DNA of 64,000 nucleotides from Pseudomonas fluorescens (GTDB lineage Bacteria; Pseudomonadota; Gammaproteobacteria; Pseudomonadales; Pseudomonadaceae): assembly GCF_040448305.1 (NCBI RefSeq), contig NZ_CP148752.1, positions 5,123,501 through 5,187,500 of the forward strand, given 5' to 3'. The first letter of the stretch is position 1. Every line of letters begins with the position of its first letter. Both the position numbers and the translations under genes were made by a program. Positions 49,990 to 58,055 of the stretch are shown here, in pieces. The notes beneath the pieces were generated by a model. The model was not told where the DNA came from and ran no database searches. It worked only from the letters and a program-made list of their open reading frames with translations.

Positions 49990-51195
49990 ATGTCTACCGC
50001 AACACCTCCAGTTTCAAGCAAGCTGTTCGGCCTGTTCTGCCTCGCCAGTTACCTGTTGTCGTTGTCCTACGGTTCGACGTTTTTGCTCTCATTGCTGATT
50101 GGTTCTCGCGGCGGTAACGAACACGACGCCGGGAGTGTGATTTCGGCGGCGATGCTCAGCACCTTTGCGGCGGTGATTGTTTCCGGGCATTTGTCCGACT
50201 TGCTCGGCGCCGCCCGCTCAGTGGCGCTGTTCGGTGTATTGCTGGTCGCGGCCAGCCTGGGCTTCGCCCTGACCCCGGGCTTCGGTCACCTGCTGCTGTT
50301 TTTCGGGCTGCTGCTGGGCTTGGGCTGGGGCGTGTTCTACACCCTGGGGCCAATCATCGTGGCAAGCCTGGTGACACCCGCACAGCGCGCCAAATACTTC
50401 GCCCTGCTGTCAGGCAGCATGATGACCGGGATCGGCAGCGGCCCGTTGCTCGGCCGCGCGGCGAGTGCGCTCGGCTACCCGGTGACCGCGGCGTTTTACC
50501 TGGCGGCACTGGCCAGCCTGATCGGCGTATTGCTGTTCTGGCGCCTGGATCGACAATTGAAACAGGCGCCCGCGCAATCTGGCAGCGTGTCGCGGATTTC
50601 CTGGCGCGCAGCGGCTCAGGTGCTGTCCTCCAGGGCCGTATTCCCGATCATTATGGTCGGCCTTGGCGGTTGTGTGTTCGGTGGTCTGTCGAGCTTTCAA
50701 ACCAGTTACGCGGCGGCGCACTCACTCGACTATTCGCTGTTCTTCCTCGGCTTCATGAGCGCGGCGATCAGCGGCCGCATGCTGGTTGCCGGTTTCGTGG
50801 TCAAGCGCGATCCGTTCCGTGCATCGTGCGTGCTTTCGGGGTTGATGCTGGCCTCGATCGTGATGTTCGGTTTTGTCGTCGACAGCAGCTTCAGCTACGT
50901 GCTCGCGGCGGTGATGCTCGGGATCGGTTACGGCCTGACCTACTCGGTGATCAACGGCCTGGCCGCCAACGAAGCGCCGAACGGCAGCACCGCGCAATCC
51001 TTGCTGCTGTTCAGTCTGTCGTACTTCATCGGCGTATTCGGCTTTCCATTGCTGGCCGGGAAAATCATCGTCGAGCAAGGTATGCCCACGCTGTTGCTCA
51101 CGGTGCTGGCAGTTGCCTCGCTCAACTGGCTGATCACCGTGGGCCGGTTGATCTGGCGTAGAGCCACAGCGATCAGGGCACTGGAGCAGGCCTGA
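49990..51195 (+). CDS. MFS transporter
   Basis: The 401-residue protein has twelve predicted membrane spans, beginning LFGLFCLASYLLSLSYGSTFLLSLL. The MFS inter-helix motif reads SGHLSDLLGAARSV, close to the GhlaDrfGrR pattern. The family is broad, and the substrate cannot be assigned. The ATG follows the segment CAAGGAACCGCGTC. No regulator or enzyme gene is coupled to it. Confidence 0.85.
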   Translation: MSTATPPVSSKLFGLFCLASYLLSLSYGSTFLLSLLIGSRGGNEHDAGSVISAAMLSTFAAVIVSGHLSDLLGAARSVALFGVLLVAASLGFALTPGFGHLLLFFGLLLGLGWGVFYTLGPIIVASLVTPAQRAKYFALLSGSMMTGIGSGPLLGRAASALGYPVTAAFYLAALASLIGVLLFWRLDRQLKQAPAQSGSVSRISWRAAAQVLSSRAVFPIIMVGLGGCVFGGLSSFQTSYAAAHSLDYSLFFLGFMSAAISGRMLVAGFVVKRDPFRASCVLSGLMLASIVMFGFVVDSSFSYVLAAVMLGIGYGLTYSVINGLAANEAPNGSTAQSLLLFSLSYFIGVFGFPLLAGKIIVEQGMPTLLLTVLAVASLNWLITVGRLIWRRATAIRALEQA

Positions 51196-51276
51196 GCCAT
51201 TCGTCGCCAACACTGCACCCATCCGGATCGAGGGCGGACTAATCAGGTAAGGACTCTACCCGTTGGAGACACCGCC

Positions 51277-51600
51277 ATGACCCTGTCCAGGTTGACCACC
51301 CTCGTTCTCACTGGGCTTTTGTCCGCAGCCTCCTTCGCCGGGACCATCGGCTCGAGCACCGGCCCGACCAATCCGGTGGAAAAACCCAGGGCCCCCGCCA
51401 TCCAGAGTGCTCCCGGCATGAACACCGATGGAACGACAATCGACCATAACCTGCCGCCCGCCACCGGCACCGACCCTCGGATTAAAGGCAATGACGCGGG
51501 ACGTCAGGGCGGGACGAACCTGCCGGACAAAAAAACACCCGGCAGTGGTGGCCTCGGCTCAAGCACCACCGAGGACGAGGAAAGCAATTTGAGCCAATAA
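51277..51600 (+). CDS. Hypothetical secreted Gly/Pro/Thr-rich protein
   Basis: I do not recognise a domain. The 107-residue protein has a signal peptide (MTLSRLTTLVLTGLLSAASFA) and a low-complexity mature part rich in Gly, Pro, Thr and Asn, ending with an acidic EDEESNLSQ. It is probably a disordered periplasmic or secreted protein. GGAG lies 8 bases before the ATG. The next gene starts 20 bases after its stop, so both may be co-transcribed. Confidence 0.7.
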   Translation: MTLSRLTTLVLTGLLSAASFAGTIGSSTGPTNPVEKPRAPAIQSAPGMNTDGTTIDHNLPPATGTDPRIKGNDAGRQGGTNLPDKKTPGSGGLGSSTTEDEESNLSQ

Positions 51601-51619
51601 TGAAGCCAGGAGAAATCCC

Positions 51620-52000
51620 ATGCCTCGTGGAAGCAAAACCAAGTACACCGCCGAGCAAAAGCGCAAGGCGCAACACATCGAAGACAGTTACGAAAGCAAA
51701 GGCGTCTCAAAGGACGAAGCCGAGGCACGCGCCTGGGCGACAGTCAACAAACAGTCCGGCGGCGGCGAGCGGGCTGGCGGTTCGGGACGCAAGAAACCGG
51801 CCAGTGCAAAATCGGCAGATCGCAAGGAATCGGCACGTCGGGCGGTGGCCACTCGTGAGGGGCACTCACGTGGCAGCACGGCCTCCAGAGAAACCCAGAC
51901 GGTCGATAGCTTGAGGAAGGAAGCCCGGGCCAAGGGCATTCCGGGAAGATCGGGGATGCGCAAGCAGGAGTTGATCGAGGCGTTGCGCAAGGCGGGTTAA
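51620..52000 (+). CDS. Small basic protein with C-terminal Rho_N/SAP-like motif
   Basis: This 126-residue, strongly basic protein starts MPRGSKTKYTAEQKRKAQHIEDSYE, a conserved N-terminal block of many small bacterial proteins (often labelled plasmid stabilisation). The last 30 residues (SLRKEARAKGIPGRSGMRKQELIEAL) look like a Rho N-terminal/SAP helix-extended-loop-helix, a nucleic-acid-binding motif. It probably binds DNA or RNA. The ribosome site CAGGAGAAATCCC is good. Stress-related roles are guesses. Confidence 0.75.
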   Translation: MPRGSKTKYTAEQKRKAQHIEDSYESKGVSKDEAEARAWATVNKQSGGGERAGGSGRKKPASAKSADRKESARRAVATREGHSRGSTASRETQTVDSLRKEARAKGIPGRSGMRKQELIEALRKAG

Positions 52001-52081
52001 AGCCAACTTTTTTGTGCTGAAGCTGATGGCCTCATCGTCGGATCGCCGCCCGGAGCAAGCCCGCTCCCACAGGGTGATGCG

Positions 52082-52642
52082 TCAGGGCTCAAGGCCGATG
52101 GGGAAGAACTCGCCGCCACTCCATACACCGAGCCAGCGCTGGCCGTCGATCTCGCGACTCACCGCCAGCTCCACCAACTGATAGAACACGTTGCGATGGA
52201 TCAACGCTTCAAGATTGCTGCGCACGTGCACGTAAGGCGCTGGCTCCTGCGTTACCGGGTCGATGACCACGCGCATCGGATGCCCGGCGCCGGCCTCGGT
52301 GGTTTCATCGACGTTGGTGGTAAAGCGCAACACCTGCGCCTGGCCCTCGCCTTCCACGTCCACCGCAATCGCCACGAACGGCGCATCGTCGACCTTGATG
52401 CCGACCTTTTCTACCGGAGTGATCAGGAAATAATCATCGCCGTCGCGGCGAATGATGGTGGAGAACAGTTTGACCATCGGCTTGCGCCCGATCGGCGTGC
52501 CCAGGTAATACCAGGTACCGTCGCGGGCGATGCGCATGTCGATGTCGCCGCAGAAATCGGGATTCCACAGGTGCACCGGCGGCAAGCCTTTGGTCTTGGG
52601 GATTTGCCCCAGCAGGTCGTTGGCTTTTTGCGGGCCACTCAT
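52082..52642 (-). CDS. DUF1285 protein
   Basis: The 186-residue cytosolic protein matches DUF1285, with WNPDFCGDIDMRIARDGTWYYLGTPIGRK at its N-terminal half and the segment SNLEALIHRNVFYQLVELA near the end. Function unknown. ATG 52642 (MSGPQKANDLLGQ) follows AAGGAGAACGCC. It lies 16 bases after the DUF4823 gene on the same strand, likely an operon. Confidence 0.87.
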   Translation of the reverse strand: MSGPQKANDLLGQIPKTKGLPPVHLWNPDFCGDIDMRIARDGTWYYLGTPIGRKPMVKLFSTIIRRDGDDYFLITPVEKVGIKVDDAPFVAIAVDVEGEGQAQVLRFTTNVDETTEAGAGHPMRVVIDPVTQEPAPYVHVRSNLEALIHRNVFYQLVELAVSREIDGQRWLGVWSGGEFFPIGLEP

Positions 52643-52658
52643 GGCGTTCTCCTTGAAA

Positions 52659-53267
52659 TTACTGGTCGCTGAGCCCCAGCAGGCTGCGCGCATATTGTTC
52701 CAGCGGCGGGCCCATCAGGTCTTCGGGTTTTTTATCGTGGAACGTCAGTAAACCGCCACGACTCTTGATGGTTGCAGTATCAATCAAATACTGGGTGCTG
52801 GTCTCGATCAACATGATCTGAATCATACCGCTGTCGATGCCGAGACGATCCAGGGCTTCCTGATCCAGCCACTCGTCCGAGTTACCGATACGGTCGTCAG
52901 ACTGGGCAAACCGGGTGTAGAGCAGATAGTGCGCACCAGCGGCACGGGCTTCGCCCATAGCCTGGTCGAGGCCTTCCGGCGTACGGGCACGGCGGACCAT
53001 CGGGAAGTATTCGACGAAGCCCTCGAACGCGACTTCGGCAATCACGTTGGGCCGAGGGTAGACGGCGCTGCCTGGCGGCATGAAAGCACCCTGGGCGATG
53101 TAGACGAACGAGTCCGGCTGAATGCGCAGGTTGTTTACGCGATGGCTGTCGCTGTGATCGAGCAATCCCGCATCGCTCATATGGTAACGAGTCCCTTCGG
53201 CCATATCGCTGACGTTCATGCAGCCACCAAGTGCCAAAACGGCCAGCAGCGAAACCAGGCTACGCAT
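52659..53267 (-). CDS. DUF4823 lipoprotein
   Basis: The 202-residue protein begins MRSLVSLLAVLALGGCMNV, a lipobox with acylated Cys16, and matches DUF4823 (VYIAQGAFMPPG, EARAAGAHYLLYTRF). The residues after Cys are MN, so sorting to the outer membrane is expected. Function unknown. It precedes the DUF1285 gene by 16 bases; the pairing appears conserved in Pseudomonas near the TetR gene and tatD. Confidence 0.87.
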   Translation of the reverse strand: MRSLVSLLAVLALGGCMNVSDMAEGTRYHMSDAGLLDHSDSHRVNNLRIQPDSFVYIAQGAFMPPGSAVYPRPNVIAEVAFEGFVEYFPMVRRARTPEGLDQAMGEARAAGAHYLLYTRFAQSDDRIGNSDEWLDQEALDRLGIDSGMIQIMLIETSTQYLIDTATIKSRGGLLTFHDKKPEDLMGPPLEQYARSLLGLSDQ

Positions 53268-53358
53268 CCTATCCTCCAGAGGCCGGTGTCGGAAAACCGG
53301 CGAATGGCCGTAGGATGCAGCTTCCGCGCCAGCTCCCGCTCACCAACACTCAGATCGC

Positions 53359-53420
53359 ATCGCGAGCAGGCTCGCTCCCACAGAGGGTTGCATTTCAATG
53401 TGGGAGCGAGCCTGCTCGCG
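53359..53420. repeat. Paired REP palindromes
   Basis: Inverted REP cores at 53359-53382 and 53399-53420, 16 bases apart, between the moaA-like gene and the DUF4823 gene. Confidence 0.9.
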
Positions 53421-53431
53421 ATGAGGAATGA

Positions 53432-54400
53432 TCAGCCACCGATGATTTTCATCACGGTCGCGCCACCGGAGAACGCCACTTCCTGCTTGTCACCCAAGGC
53501 TTTCACCAGCAGCCGCTGCAAGGCCGGCAGCGCCTGGTGGCGCGGCTTGTCCAGCAGGTCGCCGATGTAATGGCGATTGCTCGATGACAGGCAACCATGC
53601 AGCCACCCGGTGGAAGATAAACGCAAGCGTGAACAGGTCCGGCAGAAGGGCACGCTCTCATTGGCGATCACGCCGAAATAACCCTGGCCGGGAATTTCAT
53701 AGCGAACGGCCGTCGCATCGACAGGCGCGTCGGCTTGCAGATATTCGTAGCGCTCGCCGATCAGGCTCAGCAATTGCTGGAGGCTGACGAACTGTTGCAG
53801 AAAGGCATTGGAATCGTTGGCCAGGTGGCCCATGCGCATCAGCTCGATGAAGCGCAGTTCATAACCGCGCTCCAGGCAGTAGTCGAGCAGTGGCATCACT
53901 TGATCGAGGTTCTGTCCGCGCAGCGGCACCATGTTGACCTTGATCTTCATGCCGGCCGCACTGGCCTCGTTCATGCCGTTGAGCACCGTGGCCAGGTCGC
54001 CGCCCCGGGCAATGCCGCGGAACGCGCTGGCGTCAAGGGTATCGAGGGAGACGTTGAGGCGCCGAATGCCGGCGTTCACCAGCAGCGGCAGTTTCTTCGC
54101 CAGCAACTGGCCATTGGTGGTCAGGCTGATGTCTTCCAGGCCCATCTGCCCGACCGCCGTCATGAACGCTTCGAGTTTCGGGCTGACCAGCGGCTCGCCG
54201 CCGGTAATACGCAGACGCTCGATGCCCGCCGCTTCAATCAGATAAGCCACACCGCGCGCCATGGCTTCGGCCGACAATTCATCCTGCGCAGCCACCAGAC
54301 GCTTGCCGTTGGGCACGCAGTAGGTACAGGCGTAATTGCAGGCTGAGGTCAGACTGATTCGCAAGTTGCGAAAACGCCTGCCTTGACGGTCAACGATCAT
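53432..54400 (-). CDS. moaA: GTP 3',8-cyclase MoaA, second-type
   Basis: MoaA starts molybdenum cofactor synthesis by radical-SAM cyclisation of GTP. The 322 residues have the first cluster motif CNYACTYC (Cys21, 25, 28) and a C-terminal cluster motif CRTC with a third cysteine in GWLHGC. The chain ends IIGG, as MoaA proteins do with a double glycine. I use ATG 54400 because GGAG lies 6 bases before it; an in-frame GTG is two codons upstream. No other moa gene is adjacent, so this resembles the stand-alone moaA2 of P. aeruginosa. Confidence 0.9.
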   Translation of the reverse strand: MIVDRQGRRFRNLRISLTSACNYACTYCVPNGKRLVAAQDELSAEAMARGVAYLIEAAGIERLRITGGEPLVSPKLEAFMTAVGQMGLEDISLTTNGQLLAKKLPLLVNAGIRRLNVSLDTLDASAFRGIARGGDLATVLNGMNEASAAGMKIKVNMVPLRGQNLDQVMPLLDYCLERGYELRFIELMRMGHLANDSNAFLQQFVSLQQLLSLIGERYEYLQADAPVDATAVRYEIPGQGYFGVIANESVPFCRTCSRLRLSSTGWLHGCLSSSNRHYIGDLLDKPRHQALPALQRLLVKALGDKQEVAFSGGATVMKIIGG

Positions 54401-54428
54401 GGTCACTCCGGCGGAAGAATATCGGGCC

Positions 54429-54460
54429 GCTAAAACTTGACTCAGAAATCAAGTTTTAGC
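54429..54460. promoter_or_regulatory. 12-bp perfect palindrome upstream of moaA
   Basis: GCTAAAACTTGA and TCAAGTTTTAGC are perfect arms around the 8-base loop CTCAGAAA, ending 29 bases before the moaA ATG. With no T-run it looks more like an operator or leader hairpin than a terminator. The spacing does not fit an Anr box. Confidence 0.5.
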
Positions 54461-54537
54461 AAGTCCTCTACCTGAGTATATTCCTGCGGCACTGCGCCAA
54501 GTAGCGAAATCATGGCGCTATAAGGCAACTGAATGGC

Positions 54538-55176
54538 TCAGCTGCTGGGAGTGTCGGTGTCGCGCTTGCGCTTGTTGCCCATGCGCACGCCGATGTCCAT
54601 CAGGAACTGGAAGAAACCTTCCTGATCTTCCAGCACATTGCTCCAGAACGGCGAGTGATACAGCGCGACGGCACCGTGTACCAGCGCCCAGGACGCGCAG
54701 TAATGGAAGTAAGGTGGCACGTCTTCCAGCTTGCCTTCGCTGATTCGACCCTTGATCAGCAGGGTCAGGCGTTCGAAGTTCGAGGCACGGATCTTGTGCA
54801 GCTCCTCGATCATCTCCGGCACCTGGTTGCCCTTGACCACTTTTTCTTCAAGGCGGTCGAACAGGCGATAACGTTGTGGATCGCGCATGCGGAATTCGAA
54901 GTAGGCCCGGGACAGGGCTTCCTTGTCCTTGTCGACATCGGCCGAATGCAACAGCTCGTTCAAATCGCGCTCGTAGTCGAGCATCAGGCGCAGATAGATT
55001 TCCGCCTTGGATTTGAAGTGCTTGTAGATCGTGCCTTTACCGATACCGACGGCATCAGCAATCATCTCGACGGTGACACTGTCTTCACCTTGTTCGAGGA
55101 ACAGCTTGAGCGCGGTATCGAGAATTTCCTGCTCGCGGCGACGGAATTCACGGACCTTACGAGGTTCTTTATGCAT
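54538..55176 (-). CDS. TetR-family regulator
   Basis: The 212-residue protein has the TetR helix-turn-helix SVTVEMIADAVGIGKGTIYKHFKSKAEI (about 33-60) and a ligand domain of unknown specificity. It is not PsrA, which has a different N-terminus. In P. aeruginosa the homologue (PA2957) sits in the same place beside the sRNA rgsA and tatD. Targets are not known; the nearest candidate genes are moaA and the DUF4823/DUF1285 pair. Confidence 0.9.
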   Translation of the reverse strand: MHKEPRKVREFRRREQEILDTALKLFLEQGEDSVTVEMIADAVGIGKGTIYKHFKSKAEIYLRLMLDYERDLNELLHSADVDKDKEALSRAYFEFRMRDPQRYRLFDRLEEKVVKGNQVPEMIEELHKIRASNFERLTLLIKGRISEGKLEDVPPYFHYCASWALVHGAVALYHSPFWSNVLEDQEGFFQFLMDIGVRMGNKRKRDTDTPSS

Positions 55177-55390
55177 AAGAAAAGGTCTGTCGGGGTCAAA
55201 ATTCGAAGCCGCGTATTATGCCTAACTTGCGCAAAAATGCACGGATCATCCGACCATATCTGCGCTTTCTGGTCATTTCGCGCACGTTTACAGGGTGATG
55301 AGAACTCTTCCGAAGCGCACGTATTCCAAATTTGTTTAAAAACCCTGGCCGCCAAACTGGACGAGGCGCAATCCTGATCAATACTTGAAC
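55177..55390. other. Intergenic region between TetR and rgsA
   Basis: I see no supported gene in these 214 bases; the open frames are short and poorly coding. CAATACT at 55379-55385 resembles an RpoS-type -10 (CTATACT) for the sRNA that follows. The TetR promoter on the minus strand must also lie here. Confidence 0.5.
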
Positions 55391-55509
55391 TGTCGGCGGG
55401 GCATCTCCCCCAAGTGTCACGCCGATATTGGTACCAACGGACCGCGTGCCATTGTTTTACTCCTAATGGTCTTAACCCGGATTCACCCCCCAGAACCCGG
55501 GTTTTTTTT
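55391..55509 (+). ncRNA. rgsA: Small regulatory RNA RgsA (P16)
   Basis: RgsA is a stress (RpoS-dependent, Gac-influenced) sRNA of Pseudomonas, about 120 nt, located between the TetR-side gene and tatD. Here the gap has a CAATACT -10, a GC-rich 5' hairpin (CGGCGGGGC), a single-stranded pyrimidine-rich segment TTGTTTTACTCCTAATGG at 55452-55469, and a Rho-independent terminator. The pyrimidine segment carries the anti-Shine-Dalgarno ACTCCT. It pairs with the acpP leader at 61700-61718, supporting the identity, since acpP is a reported RgsA target. The exact 5' end is estimated. Confidence 0.8.
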
Positions 55510-55510
55510 G
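55474..55510 (+). terminator. Intrinsic terminator of rgsA
   Basis: AACCCGG and CCGGGTT form the stem, the loop is about 16 bases, and an eight-T run follows. Confidence 0.9.
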
Positions 55511-55525
55511 CCTGCGATTTAACCT

Positions 55526-55549
55526 TGTGGGAGCGAGCCTGCTCGCGAA
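55526..55549. repeat. Single REP palindrome next to rgsA
   Basis: One copy of the standard core (GTGGGAGCGAGCCTGCTCGCGA) lies between the rgsA terminator and the convergent 3' end of tatD. Unlike most others here it has no inverted partner. Confidence 0.85.
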
Positions 55550-55563
55550 TACGGCTTCGAACC

Positions 55564-56352
55564 CTAAACTGATTTCACATGCGCCAGCGGGAACAGTCGC
55601 TTGAAATTCGCCGTGGTCTGCTCGGCAAACCGCTCGTAGGGCTCACCACGCAACATTGCCAGAAATTCCGCAACTTCGCGCACGTACTGCGGCAGGTTTG
55701 GCTTGCCGCGATAGGGAATCGGCGCCAGGTACGGCGAGTCGGTTTCCACCAGCAAGCGGTCGGCCGGCACCTTGCTGGCCACATCGCGCAACGCGTCGGC
55801 ATTGCGGAAAGTGACAATCCCGGACAGGGAAATGTAATAGCCCATGTCCAGCGCGGCCTTCGCCATCTCCCAGTCTTCGGTAAAGCAATGCAGCACGCCC
55901 GCCTGGGGCAGCGCCGCGTCACGCAGCAAGTCCAGGGTATCGGCGCGGGCGCCACGGGTATGGATGATCACCGGTTTGCCGGTCTGTTGCGCTGCTTGCA
56001 GGTGCAGGCGGAACGATTCCTGCTGCAACTCTGCCGCTTCCGGCTCGTAGTGATAGTCCAGGCCTGTTTCGCCAATCGCCACCACACGCGGGTGATTGAG
56101 CTCCTGCAACAGCCAGTCCAGCGCTGGCGCGGCACCCGGCTGCACATCCAGAGGGTGCACGCCCACCGAGCAGTCGACGTCGTCATAACGTTCGGCCAGG
56201 GCTTTGACGTCGGCCGCGTTGTCCACGCTGACACCGATACACAGAAAGTGCCCTACCCCACGCTGCCGGGCAGCCTCCATGGCAGCATCCAGGGAGCCGT
56301 CGTGGGCGGTCAGGTCGAGGCGATCAAGGTGACAATGGGAATCTACGAGCAT
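55564..56352 (-). CDS. TatD-family metal-dependent hydrolase (DNase-like)
   Basis: TatD-type enzymes are metal-dependent 3'-5' nucleases or hydrolases. The 262 residues show the metal ligands in DSHCHLDRL, AIGETGLDYHYE, PVIIHTRGA, VLHCFTEDW and VETDSPYLAP. I chose ATG 56352 (MLVDSHCHLD), the standard start; the open frame extends 4 codons. It lies 72 bases after holB, and a fragment that may be the pilZ C-terminus precedes it. Confidence 0.92.
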   Translation of the reverse strand: MLVDSHCHLDRLDLTAHDGSLDAAMEAARQRGVGHFLCIGVSVDNAADVKALAERYDDVDCSVGVHPLDVQPGAAPALDWLLQELNHPRVVAIGETGLDYHYEPEAAELQQESFRLHLQAAQQTGKPVIIHTRGARADTLDLLRDAALPQAGVLHCFTEDWEMAKAALDMGYYISLSGIVTFRNADALRDVASKVPADRLLVETDSPYLAPIPYRGKPNLPQYVREVAEFLAMLRGEPYERFAEQTTANFKRLFPLAHVKSV

Positions 56353-56365
56353 AAAGGGCTGCAAC

Positions 56366-56410
56366 TTGTATCGAATGGGTGGGACGGTCGGATGTTCTGA
56401 TACTCAGAGT
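56366..56410 (-). pseudogene. Possible C-terminal remnant of pilZ
   Basis: In the holB-tatD gap one minus-strand frame reads IRTSDRPTHS (codons at 56372-56401), which resembles the SDRPTHTM end I recall for Pseudomonas PilZ. A stop lies 5 codons upstream, so only about ten codons would remain. PilZ normally occupies this gap with about 118 codons. The match is short and rests on memory of the family. Confidence 0.35.
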
Positions 56411-56424
56411 CTAGGCGCAGACAA

Positions 56425-57411
56425 TCATCGTTGGGCAGGCAACGACACCCATTGCACCAGTAATGCCTCCAGCAGCAAGGCCGGGTTGAGGTTGGCCTTG
56501 CTCAGGACTTTCTGCCGCTGGGCGAGGATCCAGTCCTGAATATCGAGGACTTTGCCCTGGGCGCTTTTCTGCGCCAGGTATTGCACGACCTTGCGCATGT
56601 CGGTCAGGCCAAGGCCGGCTTCGTCCTGGGTCAACTGATAGCGCAGGATCAGGCTCGACCAATCGCAGAACCAGTCGAACAGGCGCAACATCGGAATGTT
56701 TTTCCATTCTTCGGCCAGTTGCGTCGGCGACTGCTGTTGCTTGAGGAGTTTCTTCACCCCCTCCACCACTTGTGCGCGCTGTTCACGCACGCCCTGGGCC
56801 TGGAGATTGACCGCCGCCAGCGGTGAACCGGCGGCCAGCGTCAGCAGTTCGACGCGCTCGTCTTCGGAACACTCCGGCAACGCCTGGGCCAACCACTTCA
56901 AGCTCATGGCCTCGCCCGGCAGCGGACAGGCCTGCTGCACGCAGCGACTCTTGATGGTTGGCAACAAACGGCTCGGCTGATGGCTGACCAGCAACAGAAC
57001 GGTATCGCCGGACGGTTCTTCAAGGCTTTTGAGCAAGGCGTTGGCGGCGTTGATGTTCATCGACTCGGCCGGCTCGATCAGCACCACTTTGCGCCCGCCC
57101 AACTGCGCGGTCTGCACCACGAAACCGACCAGGTCGCGAACCTGATCGACCTTGATCGCCTTGTCGGCTTCTTCCGGCTCCAGGATGTAGTTATCCGGGT
57201 GGCTGCCAGCCTTGAGCAGCAGGCAGGATTTGCATTCTCCGCAGGCTTCCAGCGCGTTCGGGCGCTGGCACAGCAAGCTGGCCATCAAGCGCTCGGCCAG
57301 TGCCCGCTTGCCGATTCCCGCCGGGCCATGCAGCAGGTAGGCGTGCGCATGCTGGGCGCGACCGGCCAGTTGCTGCCAGAGGTTTTCCTGCCACGGGTAA
57401 GCCTCAGCCAC
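56425..57411 (-). CDS. holB: DNA polymerase III subunit delta prime
   Basis: HolB is the delta' subunit of the clamp loader. The 328 residues have a Walker-A-like HGPAGIGKRALAERL near 29, the zinc cysteines in CGECKSCLLLKAG, and the SRC motif in TIKSRCVQQACP. It overlaps tmk by 8 bases, so translation is coupled. Next comes tatD, with only 72 bases between where pilZ is expected. Confidence 0.95.
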   Translation of the reverse strand: MAEAYPWQENLWQQLAGRAQHAHAYLLHGPAGIGKRALAERLMASLLCQRPNALEACGECKSCLLLKAGSHPDNYILEPEEADKAIKVDQVRDLVGFVVQTAQLGGRKVVLIEPAESMNINAANALLKSLEEPSGDTVLLLVSHQPSRLLPTIKSRCVQQACPLPGEAMSLKWLAQALPECSEDERVELLTLAAGSPLAAVNLQAQGVREQRAQVVEGVKKLLKQQQSPTQLAEEWKNIPMLRLFDWFCDWSSLILRYQLTQDEAGLGLTDMRKVVQYLAQKSAQGKVLDIQDWILAQRQKVLSKANLNPALLLEALLVQWVSLPAQR

Positions 57412-58036
57412 GGCTCAACTCCAGCAGGCGCGGCAGCAAGGCATCCAGCGATTGCTGGACCTTTGCCAACGGTTGGGCAGCATCGACCAGCACATAACGC
57501 GCCGGATCCGCCTTGGCGCGCTTGAGGAAGGCACTGCGCACGGCATCGAAAAAGGTCCGGCCTTCGAGCTCGAAGCGATCCAGACGACCACGAGCGCTGG
57601 CGCGGGCCAGGCCGACCTCGACAGGCAGATCGAAAATCAGCGTCAGGTCCGGGCGCAGATCGCCCTGGACGAAGGTTTCCAGGGTCGCGATGCGCTCCAG
57701 CGACAAGCCGCGACCGCCCCCCTGGTAAGCATATGTCGAATCAGTAAAACGATCACACAGGACCACGGCACCACGAGCCAGCGCCGGGCGAATCACTTCG
57801 GCCAGGTGCTGGGCACGCGCCGCGAACACCAGCAGCAACTCGGTATCCGGGTTCATGACTTCATCGACCGGAGCCAGCAGCACTTCACGGATGCGCTCGG
57901 CTAACGGCGTGCCACCCGGCTCGCGGGTCAGCACCACCTCGATGCCGGCGGCGCGCAAGCGCTCGGCCAGGTATTCGCGATTGGTGCTCTTGCCGGCGCC
58001 TTCGGGGCCTTCCAGAGTAATAAACAAGCCAGTCAC
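57404..58036 (-). CDS. tmk: Thymidylate kinase
   Basis: Tmk phosphorylates dTMP to dTDP. The 210-residue protein has the P-loop FITLEGPEGAGKSTN, the DRFTDSTYAYQGGGRG nucleotide-binding stretch and the family length. It lies between mltG (19 bases upstream) and holB (8-base overlap), the standard order in Gammaproteobacteria. Confidence 0.97.
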   Translation of the reverse strand: MTGLFITLEGPEGAGKSTNREYLAERLRAAGIEVVLTREPGGTPLAERIREVLLAPVDEVMNPDTELLLVFAARAQHLAEVIRPALARGAVVLCDRFTDSTYAYQGGGRGLSLERIATLETFVQGDLRPDLTLIFDLPVEVGLARASARGRLDRFELEGRTFFDAVRSAFLKRAKADPARYVLVDAAQPLAKVQQSLDALLPRLLELSRG

Positions 58037-58055
58037 AGGCAGTCCTTAGTCAGAG

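Noticed and set aside
54435..54454. Anr/FNR box upstream of moaA
   Set aside because: TTGA and TCAA are separated by 8 bases, while the box needs 6.
54538..55176. The TetR gene as psrA, to match the PsrA-type site
   Set aside because: Its N-terminus (MHKEPRKVREFRRREQEIL) differs from PsrA, and psrA lies next to lexA in Pseudomonas.
55062..55355. Small minus-strand frame upstream of the TetR gene
   Set aside because: It overlaps the TetR coding start and has an atypical composition with no ribosome-binding site.
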